Assembly: GCF_029892155.1 (NCBI RefSeq)
Contig: NZ_JARZAG010000003.1
Coordinates: 62,001-126,000 of the forward strand
Length of the DNA: 64,000 nt
Source: Kitasatospora sp. GAS204B
GTDB taxonomy: Bacteria; Actinomycetota; Actinomycetes; Streptomycetales; Streptomycetaceae
Direction: 5' to 3'
Shown here: piece by piece, positions 18,036 through 27,100 of the stretch
How positions within the stretch are numbered: position 1 is the first letter of the stretch
Layout: each line of letters begins with the position of its first letter
Program-made: the position numbers and the translations under genes
Notes under the pieces: model-generated
Seen by the model: only the letters and a program-made list of their open reading frames with translations
What the model was told of the DNA's origin: nothing
The model's database searches: none

Positions 18036-21000
18036 TCACCCGGCGGCCCTCAGGCTCTCCCGTACCGCCACCGTCAGCGGATGCGCCTCGCTCAGGTAGG
18101 TGAGGCACAACGCCAGGGTGCGGCCCGCGAGTTGGGCCGCCTCCACCGGCTCGCCGGCCGCCCAGTGCGCCTTGGCCAGCTGGTGGCGGGTGCGCAGCGT
18201 GTCCGGGTGGCGCTCGCCGAGCAGTGCCCAGCGGTCGCTGAGCACCGCCCGCAGCAGGTTCACCGCGCGCGCCGGGTCGCCGGTCAGCCGGGTGGCGACG
18301 CCCAACTCGTAGCGCAGCGCGAGGGTTTCGGGGTGCTCGTCGCCGACCGCCCGCTGGGCCTGCTCCAGCGTGGTGTGCAGCAGGTCGAAGGCCGAGTCGC
18401 GCTCGCCGAGGCCCAGGTAGGCGACCGCCAGGTGCCGCCGGGCGGCGAAGGTGGCGGGGTGGGCCTCGCCGTACACCCGGGTGCGGGCGACGTCGATGGC
18501 CTCCAGCAGCGGGACGGCGCGGAACTGGTCGTCGGCGGTGAGGTAGGCGGCGGCCAGCCGCAGACCGGCCGCGAGGGTGGTCGGGTAGTCCTCGCCGAGG
18601 GCGCGCACGGCGTCGGCGTGGACCTGCTCGAGGGCGGGCAGGGCGCGGGAGAGGTCGCCGAGTTCGGCCAGCGCGGTGGCGGCGTCGGTGCGGATGACCA
18701 GGGTGGTCCGGTCGTCCTCGCCGAGGATGCGTTCGGCGTCCGGCAGCAGCCATTCGAAGGCGGTGATCGCCTTGGCCAGCGCGCCGTTGTCGCGCAGCGC
18801 GGTGGCGTGGTTGCCACGGGCCTCCAGGGTCGAGCGGCTCTCGGGCCCGTGCAGTTCCTCGGTCTGCGCCTTGAGCTGCTCGAAGAGCGGGACGGCCCGG
18901 TCGGTGGCGCCGGCCGTCAGGTAGGCGGTGGCCAGCCGACCCCGGATGTGCAGCAGGTCGGCCGCGGCGGCGGCCGACTCGGCGTCGGCGAGCAGCTGCT
19001 GGTAGCGGGCCAGCGCTCCGCTGAGCCGGCCGCAGTCCAGGTAGGCGTCGGCCAGCCGCAGCCGGGGGGCGAAGGTGTCGGGGTGGCCCGCGCCGTAGAC
19101 CGTCTCGGAGAGGGTGACCAGCTGTTCCAGCACCGGGATCGCCTGGCCCAGGTCGCCGGCCTCCTGGTAGGCGCGGGCCAGCATCTCGCGGGAGGTCAGG
19201 GCGTCACGGTCGCTCTGCTCGGCGGCGATCCGAGCGTTGACGGCGACCAGACGGGTCAACGCCTCCTCGCCGCCCATCCGTTCGAGCAGCCGGCAGACCA
19301 GCCAGAGCGGCAGGTCGGTGTCCGAGCCGAGCAGCGGCAGCAGTTCCTCGCCGATCGCGAACAGGCCCTGCCACTCGCGCTGTTCGAAGGCGGCCTGGTT
19401 CTCCACCGGGTACAGCCGCAGCATCGGCAGCAGCGCGCCCAGCACCTCGGCGCGGATGTCCTCGTCCAGCACCGAGGCGTAGGGCAGGCAGCTGGCGGCG
19501 ATCAGGCGCAACCAGCGTGCCTCGCGCGGCTCCTGGCGGGCGTCGGCGTCGGCCAGCAGTCCGTGCAGCAGGCGGGCCCGGTCGGGGGGCGGGCAGTGGC
19601 CGACGGCCATCCGGATCACGTCGGCCCAGTGCTCGTCGGTGGCCTTGTCGACCAGCAGGCCGAAGGAGCGGTCCTGGGCGAACTCCCGTCCGGCCAGGTA
19701 GTCCTGGAAGGTGCGGTGGACGAACTCGAAGGTGTCCACGCTGGTCTCGGTGAGCAGACCGGTGCGCTCGACCAGGTGGCGGAGCATCTGTTCGGCGTCG
19801 ATGCCGGAGCGGGCGGCGGGCAGGCTGGGCAGCACCGAGTCGATCTGGCGCAGCGCGTCGCTGCGGTCGCCCTCGTGCTGGCCGTTGAGCACCAGCCAGC
19901 GGGCCATCCGTTGCAGCGGGGCGAGTTGCTCCTCACGGCCGAACTGGTGGCTGAGCGGCTCGACGACCACCCGGCGCTGCTTGTCGCGGCGCAGCAGCAG
20001 CATGTCCAGGGCGAGTTCGTAGAGTTCCATCTTGCGTCGGGGCAGCGCGCCCTCCCACTCGCTGTGCAGGGCGCAGATCATCGCGCAGAGCAGCGGGCTG
20101 TCGGTGAGCAGTTCGAGCTCGGGCGACTGGCCCAGGGTGCGCCGCAGGGAGTGCTTGCGGGCGCGGAACTCGTCTTCCAGTGCTTCGAGTTCGGTGTCGG
20201 TCAGCTGCTCGGGGGCGGTCGCCTCGGTGGTGGCGCGTTCGGCGGCCAGGGCGGCCAGGTGCCAGCGGTCGATGAACCGGTTGCGGTCCCACTCGTCCAT
20301 CGGGCAGAGCAACAGTTCCTCGAAGCGCAGGTGTTCGAGCCAGCGCGCGGCTACGCCGGAGGGTCGCACGGTGACCAGGGTGAAGCAGTTCGGGTGGGAG
20401 GCGAGGAGTTCGGCCAGCCATTCGCCGGCCTCGTCGCGTTCGCTCTGCGGGATCTCGTCCAGGCCGTCGACCAGCAGGATGGCCCGGCCGGTGGCGAAGA
20501 GCCGGTCGGCCCAGCCGGGCGGTTGGCCGTCCGCGACCGGGCTGCGGTCCATGGCGAGGAACTCCGCGGGGACCGGCTGCAGGTTGCGCAGCTGGAACAT
20601 GGTGCGCAGGCGCAGCACGAACGGGACGCGGTAGTTGAGTTCGGCCAGCTCGCCGACCAGGGTGCCGGCCACGGCGTTGACGGCCAGCCACTGCAGCAGG
20701 GTGGTCTTGCCGGACCCGGCCTGGCCGCGCAGCAGGACCCGGCGGCGGTCCTTGAGCATGCCCTCGACCCGGCCGCGCCGGTCCGGCGGGCCGAGCAGGG
20801 TCTCCCCGCTGGGCACGGCGTCGCCGCGGTGATCACGCCAGGCGCCGGGGCGGGCGGCGGCGCGCTGGGGGTCGGTGAGCTGGACGGCCTGCAGGCTGAG
20901 GTAGGCGGTGCCGAGGTCCCAGGGCAGCGACTGCGGCAGACCGAAGATCTTCAGCCGGCCGTGCTCCTTGCCGATGCTGCGGGCGTAGCGCTCCTCGAAG

Positions 21001-21699
21001 GCGGCGTCCCTGCGTTCGGCCTCCGAGATGCCGAGCACCCGGACCGGCGCGGGCAGGTGGCGGGCCAGCAGCTCGGCCAGGCCGGGCGTGGCGAGCAGCG
21101 GGACGAGCGGGATCAGGCCGAGCTGGGAGTGGTGCCAGATGCTGGGCGCCAGGTCGGCGGTGGCCAGGCCGAGCAGCAGGCCGTTGAAGACCACCGGCGC
21201 GCCCGACATGCCGGCCCACGGGGAGTCGACGCCGGCCACCGGGCCCGGCGGCGGGTGCTGGGTGCTGAGGGTGTGCCGCCCGGTGCCGATGCCGGTGCCG
21301 GGGGCCAGCGTGCCGACCAGCTGGTGGCTGCGCAGCACCACGCCGTCCTCGCGTCCTGCGGCGGGGTAGCCGATCGCGTGGCAGAGCGGTAGCGGCTCCA
21401 GGCCCTCGATCCGGCCCCAGGGCAACGGGCTGAAGGCGGCGGCGAGTTCGGGGCGGACCAGGTCGCGGGCGGCCAGCAGCAGCGCGAGGTCGCAGCTGCC
21501 CGTCGGGCGCGCGCCAGAGCACCGCGCAGCGCACCCAGCTCACCCCGCCGCCGGGGACGGCGGCCTCGATCCGGACGGGGGCGGCCGCGGCGGGCGGCAG
21601 CAGGTGGGCGACGGTGAGGATCAGCCGTCCGGTGAGCAGCAGCCCGCTGCCCTGCGTGGCCGCCCGGACGGCCGCGACCCGCTGGGCGGTCAGGCTCAA
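18036..21699 (-). CDS. Trypsin-like peptidase / NACHT ATPase / TPR protein (one frameshift near 21498)
   Basis: Large STAND protein, about 1220 aa once one base is discounted. N-terminal trypsin-like domain: His in ILTVAHLL (about 32), Asp in SCDLALLLAA (about 68), Ser in PWAGMSGAPVVF (about 165), a plausible triad. NACHT: Walker A GQAGSGKT at about 325, Walker B ILLVDGLDEIP near 412. The C-terminal third is TPR (HPDTFAPRLRLADAYLDCGR and similar 42-residue units). Residues up to about 66 lie in one frame and the rest in another; dropping the base near 21498 joins them. The TTG start overlaps the upstream Trypco2 stop (TTGA), implying coupling. Such proteins belong to NTP-dependent conflict systems; here the protease would be the effector (inference). 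Confidence 0.85.
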
Positions 21700-22022
21700 A
21701 AGCCCTCACCGCTGCCCAGGTCGGGGTTGCCGACCAGGACGTGGCCGTCGGGGCTCTGGGAGTCTCTGGGGGTGAGCGAGACGGTGATCTTGTGGCTGCG
21801 GGTGCGGCCGGCGCCGGCCGCGGCGTCGGCGTGCAGTACCCAGGCCTTGACGCCGCCCTTGGCCGTCACGTCGCGGCGCAGCTCGACGGAGAACTCCAGC
21901 TCCACCGGGCCGACCTCGAACTGGAACCGCTCGCCGGCCGCGCGTTCGGCCGCCGCCACGAGCTGGCGACGGATGGCCTCGATCGCCTCCGCGAGTTCGA
22001 TGTCCGCGAACCGGTCGTCCAT
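21696..22022 (-). CDS. Trypsin-co-occurring domain 2 (Trypco2) protein
   Basis: 108-aa protein: ELAEAIEAIRRQLVAAAERA helix, then the beta-rich FEVGPVELEFSVELRRDV, GGVKAWVLHADA, and HKITVSLTPR typical of Trypco2 (CU044_2847-like) domains. These small domains are found next to or fused with trypsin-like proteases in bacterial conflict systems and probably regulate or present substrates to the protease. ATG 22022 has GGTGGGGG 6 bases upstream. Its stop overlaps the TTG start of the trypsin-NACHT-TPR gene, so the two are made together. Family call from pattern memory; role inferred. Confidence 0.82.
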   Translation of the reverse strand: MDDRFADIELAEAIEAIRRQLVAAAERAAGERFQFEVGPVELEFSVELRRDVTAKGGVKAWVLHADAAAGAGRTRSHKITVSLTPRDSQSPDGHVLVGNPDLGSGEGF

Positions 22023-22105
22023 GTCGCCCCCACCTGGATCGAGCTCCGTCGATTGACCGGTCCACGACCGATCGCTCATCAGCGTTGACGATGGGCGAGT
22101 TTGCG

Positions 22106-23335
22106 TCAACCCCGACTCGGGTCGGCCAGTTTGAGGAAATCCGTGAACGAGTCCGTGACCTGCGCGGGGTTCCAGTCGAGGGCCGGCGTGAGGGCGGTCA
22201 CCTCGGTCATCGCCAGGCCCGGTTGGCTGGACTCCGTCCAGGTGCCGAAGAGCGCGTCGCCGCTCAGCTCGGCGTGGCGCAGGTTCGCCTCGGTGAGCCG
22301 TTCGGGCGGGTAGGGCAGCAGCAGTTGGAACTGGTGGGTGTGCGGCGGATCGGGGTTCAGCCGGCCGCCGGGCACCCGCGCCAGCGCCGGGCGCAGCCCG
22401 TCCGCCAGCCGTTGAGCCTGTGTCAGGTAGTCGGGCAGTCTGGGCAGTTCGCGGTCGAGCGCGGCCAGTGCGGAGAGCGCGGCGGGCCACTGCTGGTAGA
22501 CCAGTCCGCCGTAGCGGTGGCGCCAGCCGCGGGCCTCCTGGATCAGTGCCCGGTCGCCCGCCAGCGCGGCGCCGCTGATCCCGCCCAGCGCCTTGTAGAA
22601 GGAGACGTAGACCGAGTCGCCCAGCGCCGCGAGCTGCGCCAGCGGCCGGCCGTAGTGCGCGGCGGACTCCCAGAGCCGGGCGCCGTCCAGGTGCACCACG
22701 GCCCCGCGCTCGCGCGCGACGGCCACCAGGTCGGTCAGCTCGCTCCACCGGGGCAGCAGGAACCCGGCGGCCCGCAAGGGCAGTTCGAGCATCAGGATGC
22801 CGTACGGCTCGTCGAATCCGCGCAGTTCGGCGGCGGTCGCCAGCCGCGCCGCGGTGGTGGGCCAGACCGCGTCCAGTCCGGTGAGCCGGCGGTAGGCGCG
22901 GCGCTCGTGGGTCTCCAGGTGGAACAGCGGATGGGTGGCGACCACCGGATCGCCGCCGCGTCGGGCCCAGCAGCGCAGCGCGACCTGCTGGGCCATGGTG
23001 CCGGTGGGGAAGAAGAGTGCGGCGGGCTTGCCGAGCAGCTCGGCGACCCGCTCCTCCAGTTCGGCGACCACGCCGTCACCGTAGAAGTCGGGCCGCTCCA
23101 GCGGTCCGACGGCGCTGCGCGCATCGGCGCCCAGCTCCGCCAGGCGTTCGTGCAGGGTGACCGGGCGCGCCCCGGAGAGGATCCGCCGGCCGGCCCGCCA
23201 GAGGGTGAAGCGGCGGTCCGCCGCACTGGACACCGAATCCGATCGACCGTTCGACTCGTAGGCCATCCCTCGATGGTCCATCAGGCGGGCGGTGCGCGGA
23301 ATGCCCGCGACAGAAGCGGTGGTGGCACTCGTCAC
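22106..23335 (-). CDS. Threonine aldolase family PLP enzyme
   Basis: Fold type I PLP enzyme of the beta-eliminating lyase/threonine aldolase family; splits L-threonine (or allo-threonine) into glycine and acetaldehyde. Visible: YGDGVVAELEERVAELLGKPAALFFPTGTMAQQ, HLDGARLWESAAHYG (Asp contacting the PLP ring) and SFYKALGGISGAAL with the Schiff-base lysine. Length (up to 409 aa) is slightly long because the start is unclear: GTG 23335 is given, but ATG 23281 or 23266 are possible and none has a convincing ribosome-binding site. It lies 83 bases downstream of nothing related; its stop faces the Trypco2 promoter on the same strand, so the Trypco2 operon may be partly read from it. Confidence 0.85.
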   Translation of the reverse strand: MTSATTASVAGIPRTARLMDHRGMAYESNGRSDSVSSAADRRFTLWRAGRRILSGARPVTLHERLAELGADARSAVGPLERPDFYGDGVVAELEERVAELLGKPAALFFPTGTMAQQVALRCWARRGGDPVVATHPLFHLETHERRAYRRLTGLDAVWPTTAARLATAAELRGFDEPYGILMLELPLRAAGFLLPRWSELTDLVAVARERGAVVHLDGARLWESAAHYGRPLAQLAALGDSVYVSFYKALGGISGAALAGDRALIQEARGWRHRYGGLVYQQWPAALSALAALDRELPRLPDYLTQAQRLADGLRPALARVPGGRLNPDPPHTHQFQLLLPYPPERLTEANLRHAELSGDALFGTWTESSQPGLAMTEVTALTPALDWNPAQVTDSFTDFLKLADPSRG

Positions 23336-23588
23336 AGCAGGGCGAGCCGATGGGAGGGCAGATACGAGGGCCGATAGTAGACCCGCCGATGATCCGATCA
23401 GTGGACCAATCCGCCGATCGCCTGAAAATTTGAGACGCCTTCCACTACACGCCGTCGTAGCTGATCGGATTTCGCTACCACCTCATCGACGGTTACATCT
23501 GTAGGGTCCCCCGCCGAGCGCCCGCCAGGGCCGGCTCCGCGCTGTCCCCGAACCCCCGTCCCCGAACCGCTGCGAGGTCGAGCACACG

Positions 23589-24491
23589 TTGTCCGTCGAA
23601 TCGTCCGTCGAAGTCGAGCCCGTCGAGGTCGAAGCTGTCGCAGTCGAAGCTGTCGAAGTCGAAGCTGTCGAGCCCGCCATCGAGTCGGCCGCCACCACGG
23701 TGCGCCGCACCGCGCCGCCCGGGGTCGGCCCGTACGCCGTCTTCCGCGGGCCGCACCGGCGCAAGGCGATCTCCTCGGCGCTGGCGGGGGCCGCGTTGCT
23801 CGGGGTGGGGCTGGCGGCGGTCCCGGGCAGCGCGGTGGCGCAGACGGTGCACCCGACCACGCCCGACAGCTCCGCGTTCGGCGTGACGCACGGCAGGGTG
23901 CCGTTCGACAACCTGGTGCAGGTGGCCGACCCGAGCGCGTACCAGCTGCCGCAGGGGGCGGCGTCCTCCCAGCAGGCCGTCGCGGTGGCGGGCAACCTGG
24001 CGGCCGCGGCGGCCCCGCAGGAGCACCCGGCACCCCCGGCGCCGCCCACCCCGTCCACGCCGCCCGCACCGCCGGCCCGGCCCGACTGGTCGGCCCCCGC
24101 GCCGGGCGCGCCGATCAGCAACGGCTTCGGCCACCCCGATCCCGGCTACGCGGCCGGCTACCACACCGGCGTGGACTTCGCGGTGCACGAGGGCACCCCG
24201 CTGGTCGCGGTCGGCGCCGGCAGCGTGGTCTCGGCCGGCTGGGCCGGCGCCTACGGCAACGAGGTGGTGCTGGAGCTGTCCGACGGCCACTTCGCGCAGT
24301 ACGCGCACCTGTCGCGGCTGGACGTCGAGGCCGGCGACCAGGTGACGGCCGGTCAGCGGATCGGCGCCGCCGGCAGCACCGGCAACGCCACCGGGCCGCA
24401 CCTGCACTTCGAGATCCGCACCACCGACACCTACGGCGCGGTGATCGACCCGGTCGCCTACCTGCGGGCGCACGGGGTCACGGGCCTCTGA
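23589..24491 (+). CDS. M23 (LytM-type) metallopeptidase, exported or membrane-anchored
   Basis: About 300-aa cell-wall endopeptidase. An unusual N-terminal cytoplasmic segment is built from VEVEAVAVEAVEVEAVE repeats. A hydrophobic export segment follows at about 60-85 (RRKAISSALAGAALLGVGLAAV). A Pro/Ala-rich linker precedes the M23 domain (about 180-300) with the zinc ligands H-x3-D in YHTGVDF and H-x-H in PHLHFEI, plus GNEVVLELSDGHFAQYAHLS. Start TTG 23589 with GAGG upstream is tentative; a GTG at 23700 would remove the repeat region. Divergent from the threonine aldolase. It likely cleaves peptide cross-links during growth or sporulation. Confidence 0.85.
   Translation: MSVESSVEVEPVEVEAVAVEAVEVEAVEPAIESAATTVRRTAPPGVGPYAVFRGPHRRKAISSALAGAALLGVGLAAVPGSAVAQTVHPTTPDSSAFGVTHGRVPFDNLVQVADPSAYQLPQGAASSQQAVAVAGNLAAAAAPQEHPAPPAPPTPSTPPAPPARPDWSAPAPGAPISNGFGHPDPGYAAGYHTGVDFAVHEGTPLVAVGAGSVVSAGWAGAYGNEVVLELSDGHFAQYAHLSRLDVEAGDQVTAGQRIGAAGSTGNATGPHLHFEIRTTDTYGAVIDPVAYLRAHGVTGL
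23626..23670 (+). repeat. 15-bp tandem repeat, three copies, in the M23 gene 5' end
   Basis: Unit (N)AGTCGAAGCTGTCG-like at 23626, 23641 and 23656, differing at the first two bases; encodes the Val-Glu-Ala repeat. Slippage here would change length by five residues without shifting frame. Confidence 0.75.
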
Positions 24492-24519
24492 CAGCTGGGT
24501 CGGCGGCCCGACCACGGCG

Positions 24520-25143
24520 CTACCGCGCGTGGATCCGGGCGGAGTTCTCCAGCGCCACGGTCAACGCGGCCGCCATCGCCGCCTCCACCGACGCCGTCCA
24601 CTCCGGCCCGCCCGGCGTGCAGCCGTTCGGCTGGTTCAGGTCGTTCTCCAGGTCGTTCTTGAGCACGAAGAACGCCGAATTCACCGAGAACAGCGCCATG
24701 GTGGCGCGCAGCCGGTCCTCGAAGCCCGCGCCCGGGCCGTGCACCAGGCTGACCAGCTTGCCCATCCGCTTCTTGAACTCGAGCCCGGACGGCGAGTCGC
24801 GCAGCGCGGGCTGGTTCTCGTGGAAGAACCGCAGCAGCGGGGCCCGCTCGGCCGCGCCCGCCGCGAACCGGCGGATCAGCTCGTCGCGCACCTCGGGCGA
24901 CCAGGTGTGCAGCTCACCCCAGGCGATGGTCGCGTCGATCGGCGCCGCCATCGACTCCACGATGCCGTGGACGATGTCGTCCTTGGTCTTGAAGTGGTAG
25001 TACAGCGCCGCCTTGGTGACCCCCAGCCGGTCGGCGATCTCCCGCAGCGAGGTTCCCTCGTAGCCCTGTTCCGAGAAGAGCTCCAGCGCGACCTCGATGA
25101 TCCGCGCGCGGGTGCCACCGCGGGGGCTCTGCGACGTACTCAT
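24520..25143 (-). CDS. TetR-family repressor
   Basis: 207-aa regulator. N-terminal HTH (about 10-57): RARIIEVALELFSEQGYEGTSLREIADRLGVTKAALYYHFKTKDDIV, near-perfect TetR signature. The C-terminal ligand domain is unassigned. It is divergent from a 14-TM drug:proton antiporter with 283 bases between, the classical arrangement in which the TetR protein represses both genes and is released by a pump substrate. ATG 25143. Convergent with the M23 gene, 28 bases apart. Confidence 0.93.
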   Translation of the reverse strand: MSTSQSPRGGTRARIIEVALELFSEQGYEGTSLREIADRLGVTKAALYYHFKTKDDIVHGIVESMAAPIDATIAWGELHTWSPEVRDELIRRFAAGAAERAPLLRFFHENQPALRDSPSGLEFKKRMGKLVSLVHGPGAGFEDRLRATMALFSVNSAFFVLKNDLENDLNQPNGCTPGGPEWTASVEAAMAAALTVALENSARIHAR

Positions 25144-25254
25144 GGCTTCGTGGCCTGCCTAGCTAGCTGCGGTAAGGGACCGTCGTGGTCGAGTCGCACC
25201 CGCCCACGTCATGCGGACATTCTGGCCGTCCGCAACCTCGTGACCGAATTCGGC

Positions 25255-25317
25255 TTGACGCCTGGCTTATCCAGACCTTACCGTGCCAGCTGAGCAATAA
25301 CTAGCCGGTCGGCAAGT
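25255..25317 (+). promoter_or_regulatory. Promoter of the efflux pump with downstream TetR-type operator
   Basis: TTGACG (25255-25260), 18-base spacer, TACCGT (25279-25284). Directly after the predicted start is ACTAGCC-GGTC-GGCAAGT (25300-25317), a dyad with one mismatch per arm. A CTAGCTAG palindrome also lies nearer the TetR gene, near 25160. Likely site of action of the divergent TetR protein; by eye only. Confidence 0.6.
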
Positions 25318-25426
25318 AAGTCCAGCTAGCAGCAGAGCGAAGCACAGGACGCAGCCGACGACAAGAGGCCGTGAACCGCGAATCCCACGCGGCCCACGGT
25401 CCGAACGCGCTTTCGGGAGAGGCACC

Positions 25427-27028
25427 ATGGCACAGCAGCAGGTCGACGCCAAGGCGGAGAACCCGCCCGAGGGCGTCGCGGGGGAGGCCGGCGACCAGCG
25501 ACCGGCCCGTACGCACCGGGAGATCAGGCTGGTGATGATCGGCCTGGTCATCACCATGATGCTCGCGATGCTCGACAACCTGATCGTCGGCACCGCGATG
25601 CCCACCATCGTCGGTGACCTGCACGGGGCCAACCACCTGTCCTGGGTGGTCACCTCGTACACCCTGGCCACCGCGGCGGCCACCCCGGTCTGGGGCAAGC
25701 TCGGCGACCTCTACGGCCGCAAGGGCACCTTCCTCACCTCGATCGTGATCTTCCTGATCGGCTCGGCGCTGGCCGGACTGTCGCAGAACATGAACGAGAT
25801 GATCGCCTTCCGCGCCCTTCAGGGCCTGGGCGCCGGCGGTCTGATGGTCGGCGTGATGTCGATCATGGGCGCGCTGGTCTCGCCCCGCGAGCGCGGCAAG
25901 TACCAGGGCATGTTCGCCGCCGTCATGGCGATCGCCACGGTCGGCGGCCCGCTGCTGGGCGGCTTCATCACGGACCACTTCAGCTGGCACTGGATCTTCT
26001 ACATCAACCTGCCGCTGGGCCTGGTCGCCCTCGCCGTGGTGTGGGTCACGCTGCACCTGCCCAAGGTCCGCTCCACCGCGAAGATCGACTACGCCGGCGC
26101 GGCCCTGCTGACCATCGGCATCGTCTCGCTGGTGCTCATCACCACCTGGGGCGGCACCCAGTACGCCTGGGGCTCCAAGCACATCATCGGTCTGATCGTG
26201 CTGGCCGCCGCCGCGCTGATCGGCTTCTGCTACGTCGAGCAGCGGGCCCAGGAGCCGATGCTGCCGCTGAGCCTGTTCCGCAACCGCGACTTCACCGTGG
26301 TCTCGATCATCGGCTTCATCGTCGGCTTCCAGATGTTCGGCGGCGTCACCTTCCTGCCGCAGTACCAGCAGATAGTCCAGAACGCCTCGGCCACCAACTC
26401 CGGCCTGCTGCTGATGCCGATGATGTTCGGCATGCTGGTGGTCTCGCTGGTGGTCGGTCAGGTGGTCACCAAGACCGGCAAGTACCGGATCTTCCCGATC
26501 ATCGGCACCGTGGTGATGGGCGCCGGCTCGCTGCTGCTCTCCACCATGGGCACCGGCACCACCCGGCTGACGTCCAGCATCTTCATGGCGGTGCTCGGCG
26601 CCGGCATGGGCTTCCTGATGCAGATCACCATGCTGGTCTCGCAGAACAGCGTCGAGCTCAAGGACATGGGCGTGGCCAGCTCGACCGCCACCCTGTTCCG
26701 CACCATCGGCGGCTCCTTCGGTGTGGCGCTGTTCGGCGCGATCTACACCAACCGGATCACCGACACCTTCAAGGGCGCCCCGGGCGCCGGCGCGGGCGGC
26801 GGGGTCGACCAGATGACCCCGGCGAAGCTGCGCGCGCTGCCCGATCCGGTGCAGAACCTGTTCCACCACGCGGTGTCCAACGGCATCCACTCGGTCTTCA
26901 TCTGGGCCGCGCTGATCAGCCTGGTCTCCGTCGTGGCCGCCCTCTTCCTGAAGGGCACCCCGCTGCGCGGTGCCGGCCAGGGTGCCGAGAAGCCCGAGAG
27001 CAGCGACATGGCGGCGATGGCGCACTGA
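25427..27028 (+). CDS. MFS multidrug efflux transporter, DHA2 (14-TM) family
   Basis: 533-aa drug:proton antiporter. 14 hydrophobic segments can be followed. Motif A is present as GKLGDLYGRKG after TM2; motif C-like GPLLGGFITDHFSWHWIFYINLP is typical of the EmrB/QacA family. Acidic residue in TM1 (LDNLIVGTAMPTI, motif D1). GGGAGAGG lies 7 bases before the ATG. Controlled by the divergent TetR gene (inference). Substrates cannot be predicted. Followed by a strong terminator. Confidence 0.95.
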   Translation: MAQQQVDAKAENPPEGVAGEAGDQRPARTHREIRLVMIGLVITMMLAMLDNLIVGTAMPTIVGDLHGANHLSWVVTSYTLATAAATPVWGKLGDLYGRKGTFLTSIVIFLIGSALAGLSQNMNEMIAFRALQGLGAGGLMVGVMSIMGALVSPRERGKYQGMFAAVMAIATVGGPLLGGFITDHFSWHWIFYINLPLGLVALAVVWVTLHLPKVRSTAKIDYAGAALLTIGIVSLVLITTWGGTQYAWGSKHIIGLIVLAAAALIGFCYVEQRAQEPMLPLSLFRNRDFTVVSIIGFIVGFQMFGGVTFLPQYQQIVQNASATNSGLLLMPMMFGMLVVSLVVGQVVTKTGKYRIFPIIGTVVMGAGSLLLSTMGTGTTRLTSSIFMAVLGAGMGFLMQITMLVSQNSVELKDMGVASSTATLFRTIGGSFGVALFGAIYTNRITDTFKGAPGAGAGGGVDQMTPAKLRALPDPVQNLFHHAVSNGIHSVFIWAALISLVSVVAALFLKGTPLRGAGQGAEKPESSDMAAMAH

Positions 27029-27052
27029 CGCCGGCCGACCGCCCGAGAAGCT

Positions 27053-27095
27053 GACGGCGGGTGGGCCCGGAGGGATCCCGGGCCCACCCGCCGTC
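27053..27095. terminator. Bidirectional terminator between MFS gene and mutY
   Basis: 18-base perfect arms (27053-27070 and 27078-27095, GACGGCGGGTGGGCCCGG and complement), 7-base loop. Lies 5 bases from the mutY stop. Confidence 0.9.
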
Positions 27096-27100
27096 GTCGT

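Noticed and set aside
17694..21392. 1232-codon plus-strand open frame across the NACHT-TPR region
   Set aside because: Antisense shadow; composition is repetitive Arg/Gly/Gln with no domain, and the minus strand carries NACHT and TPR motifs.
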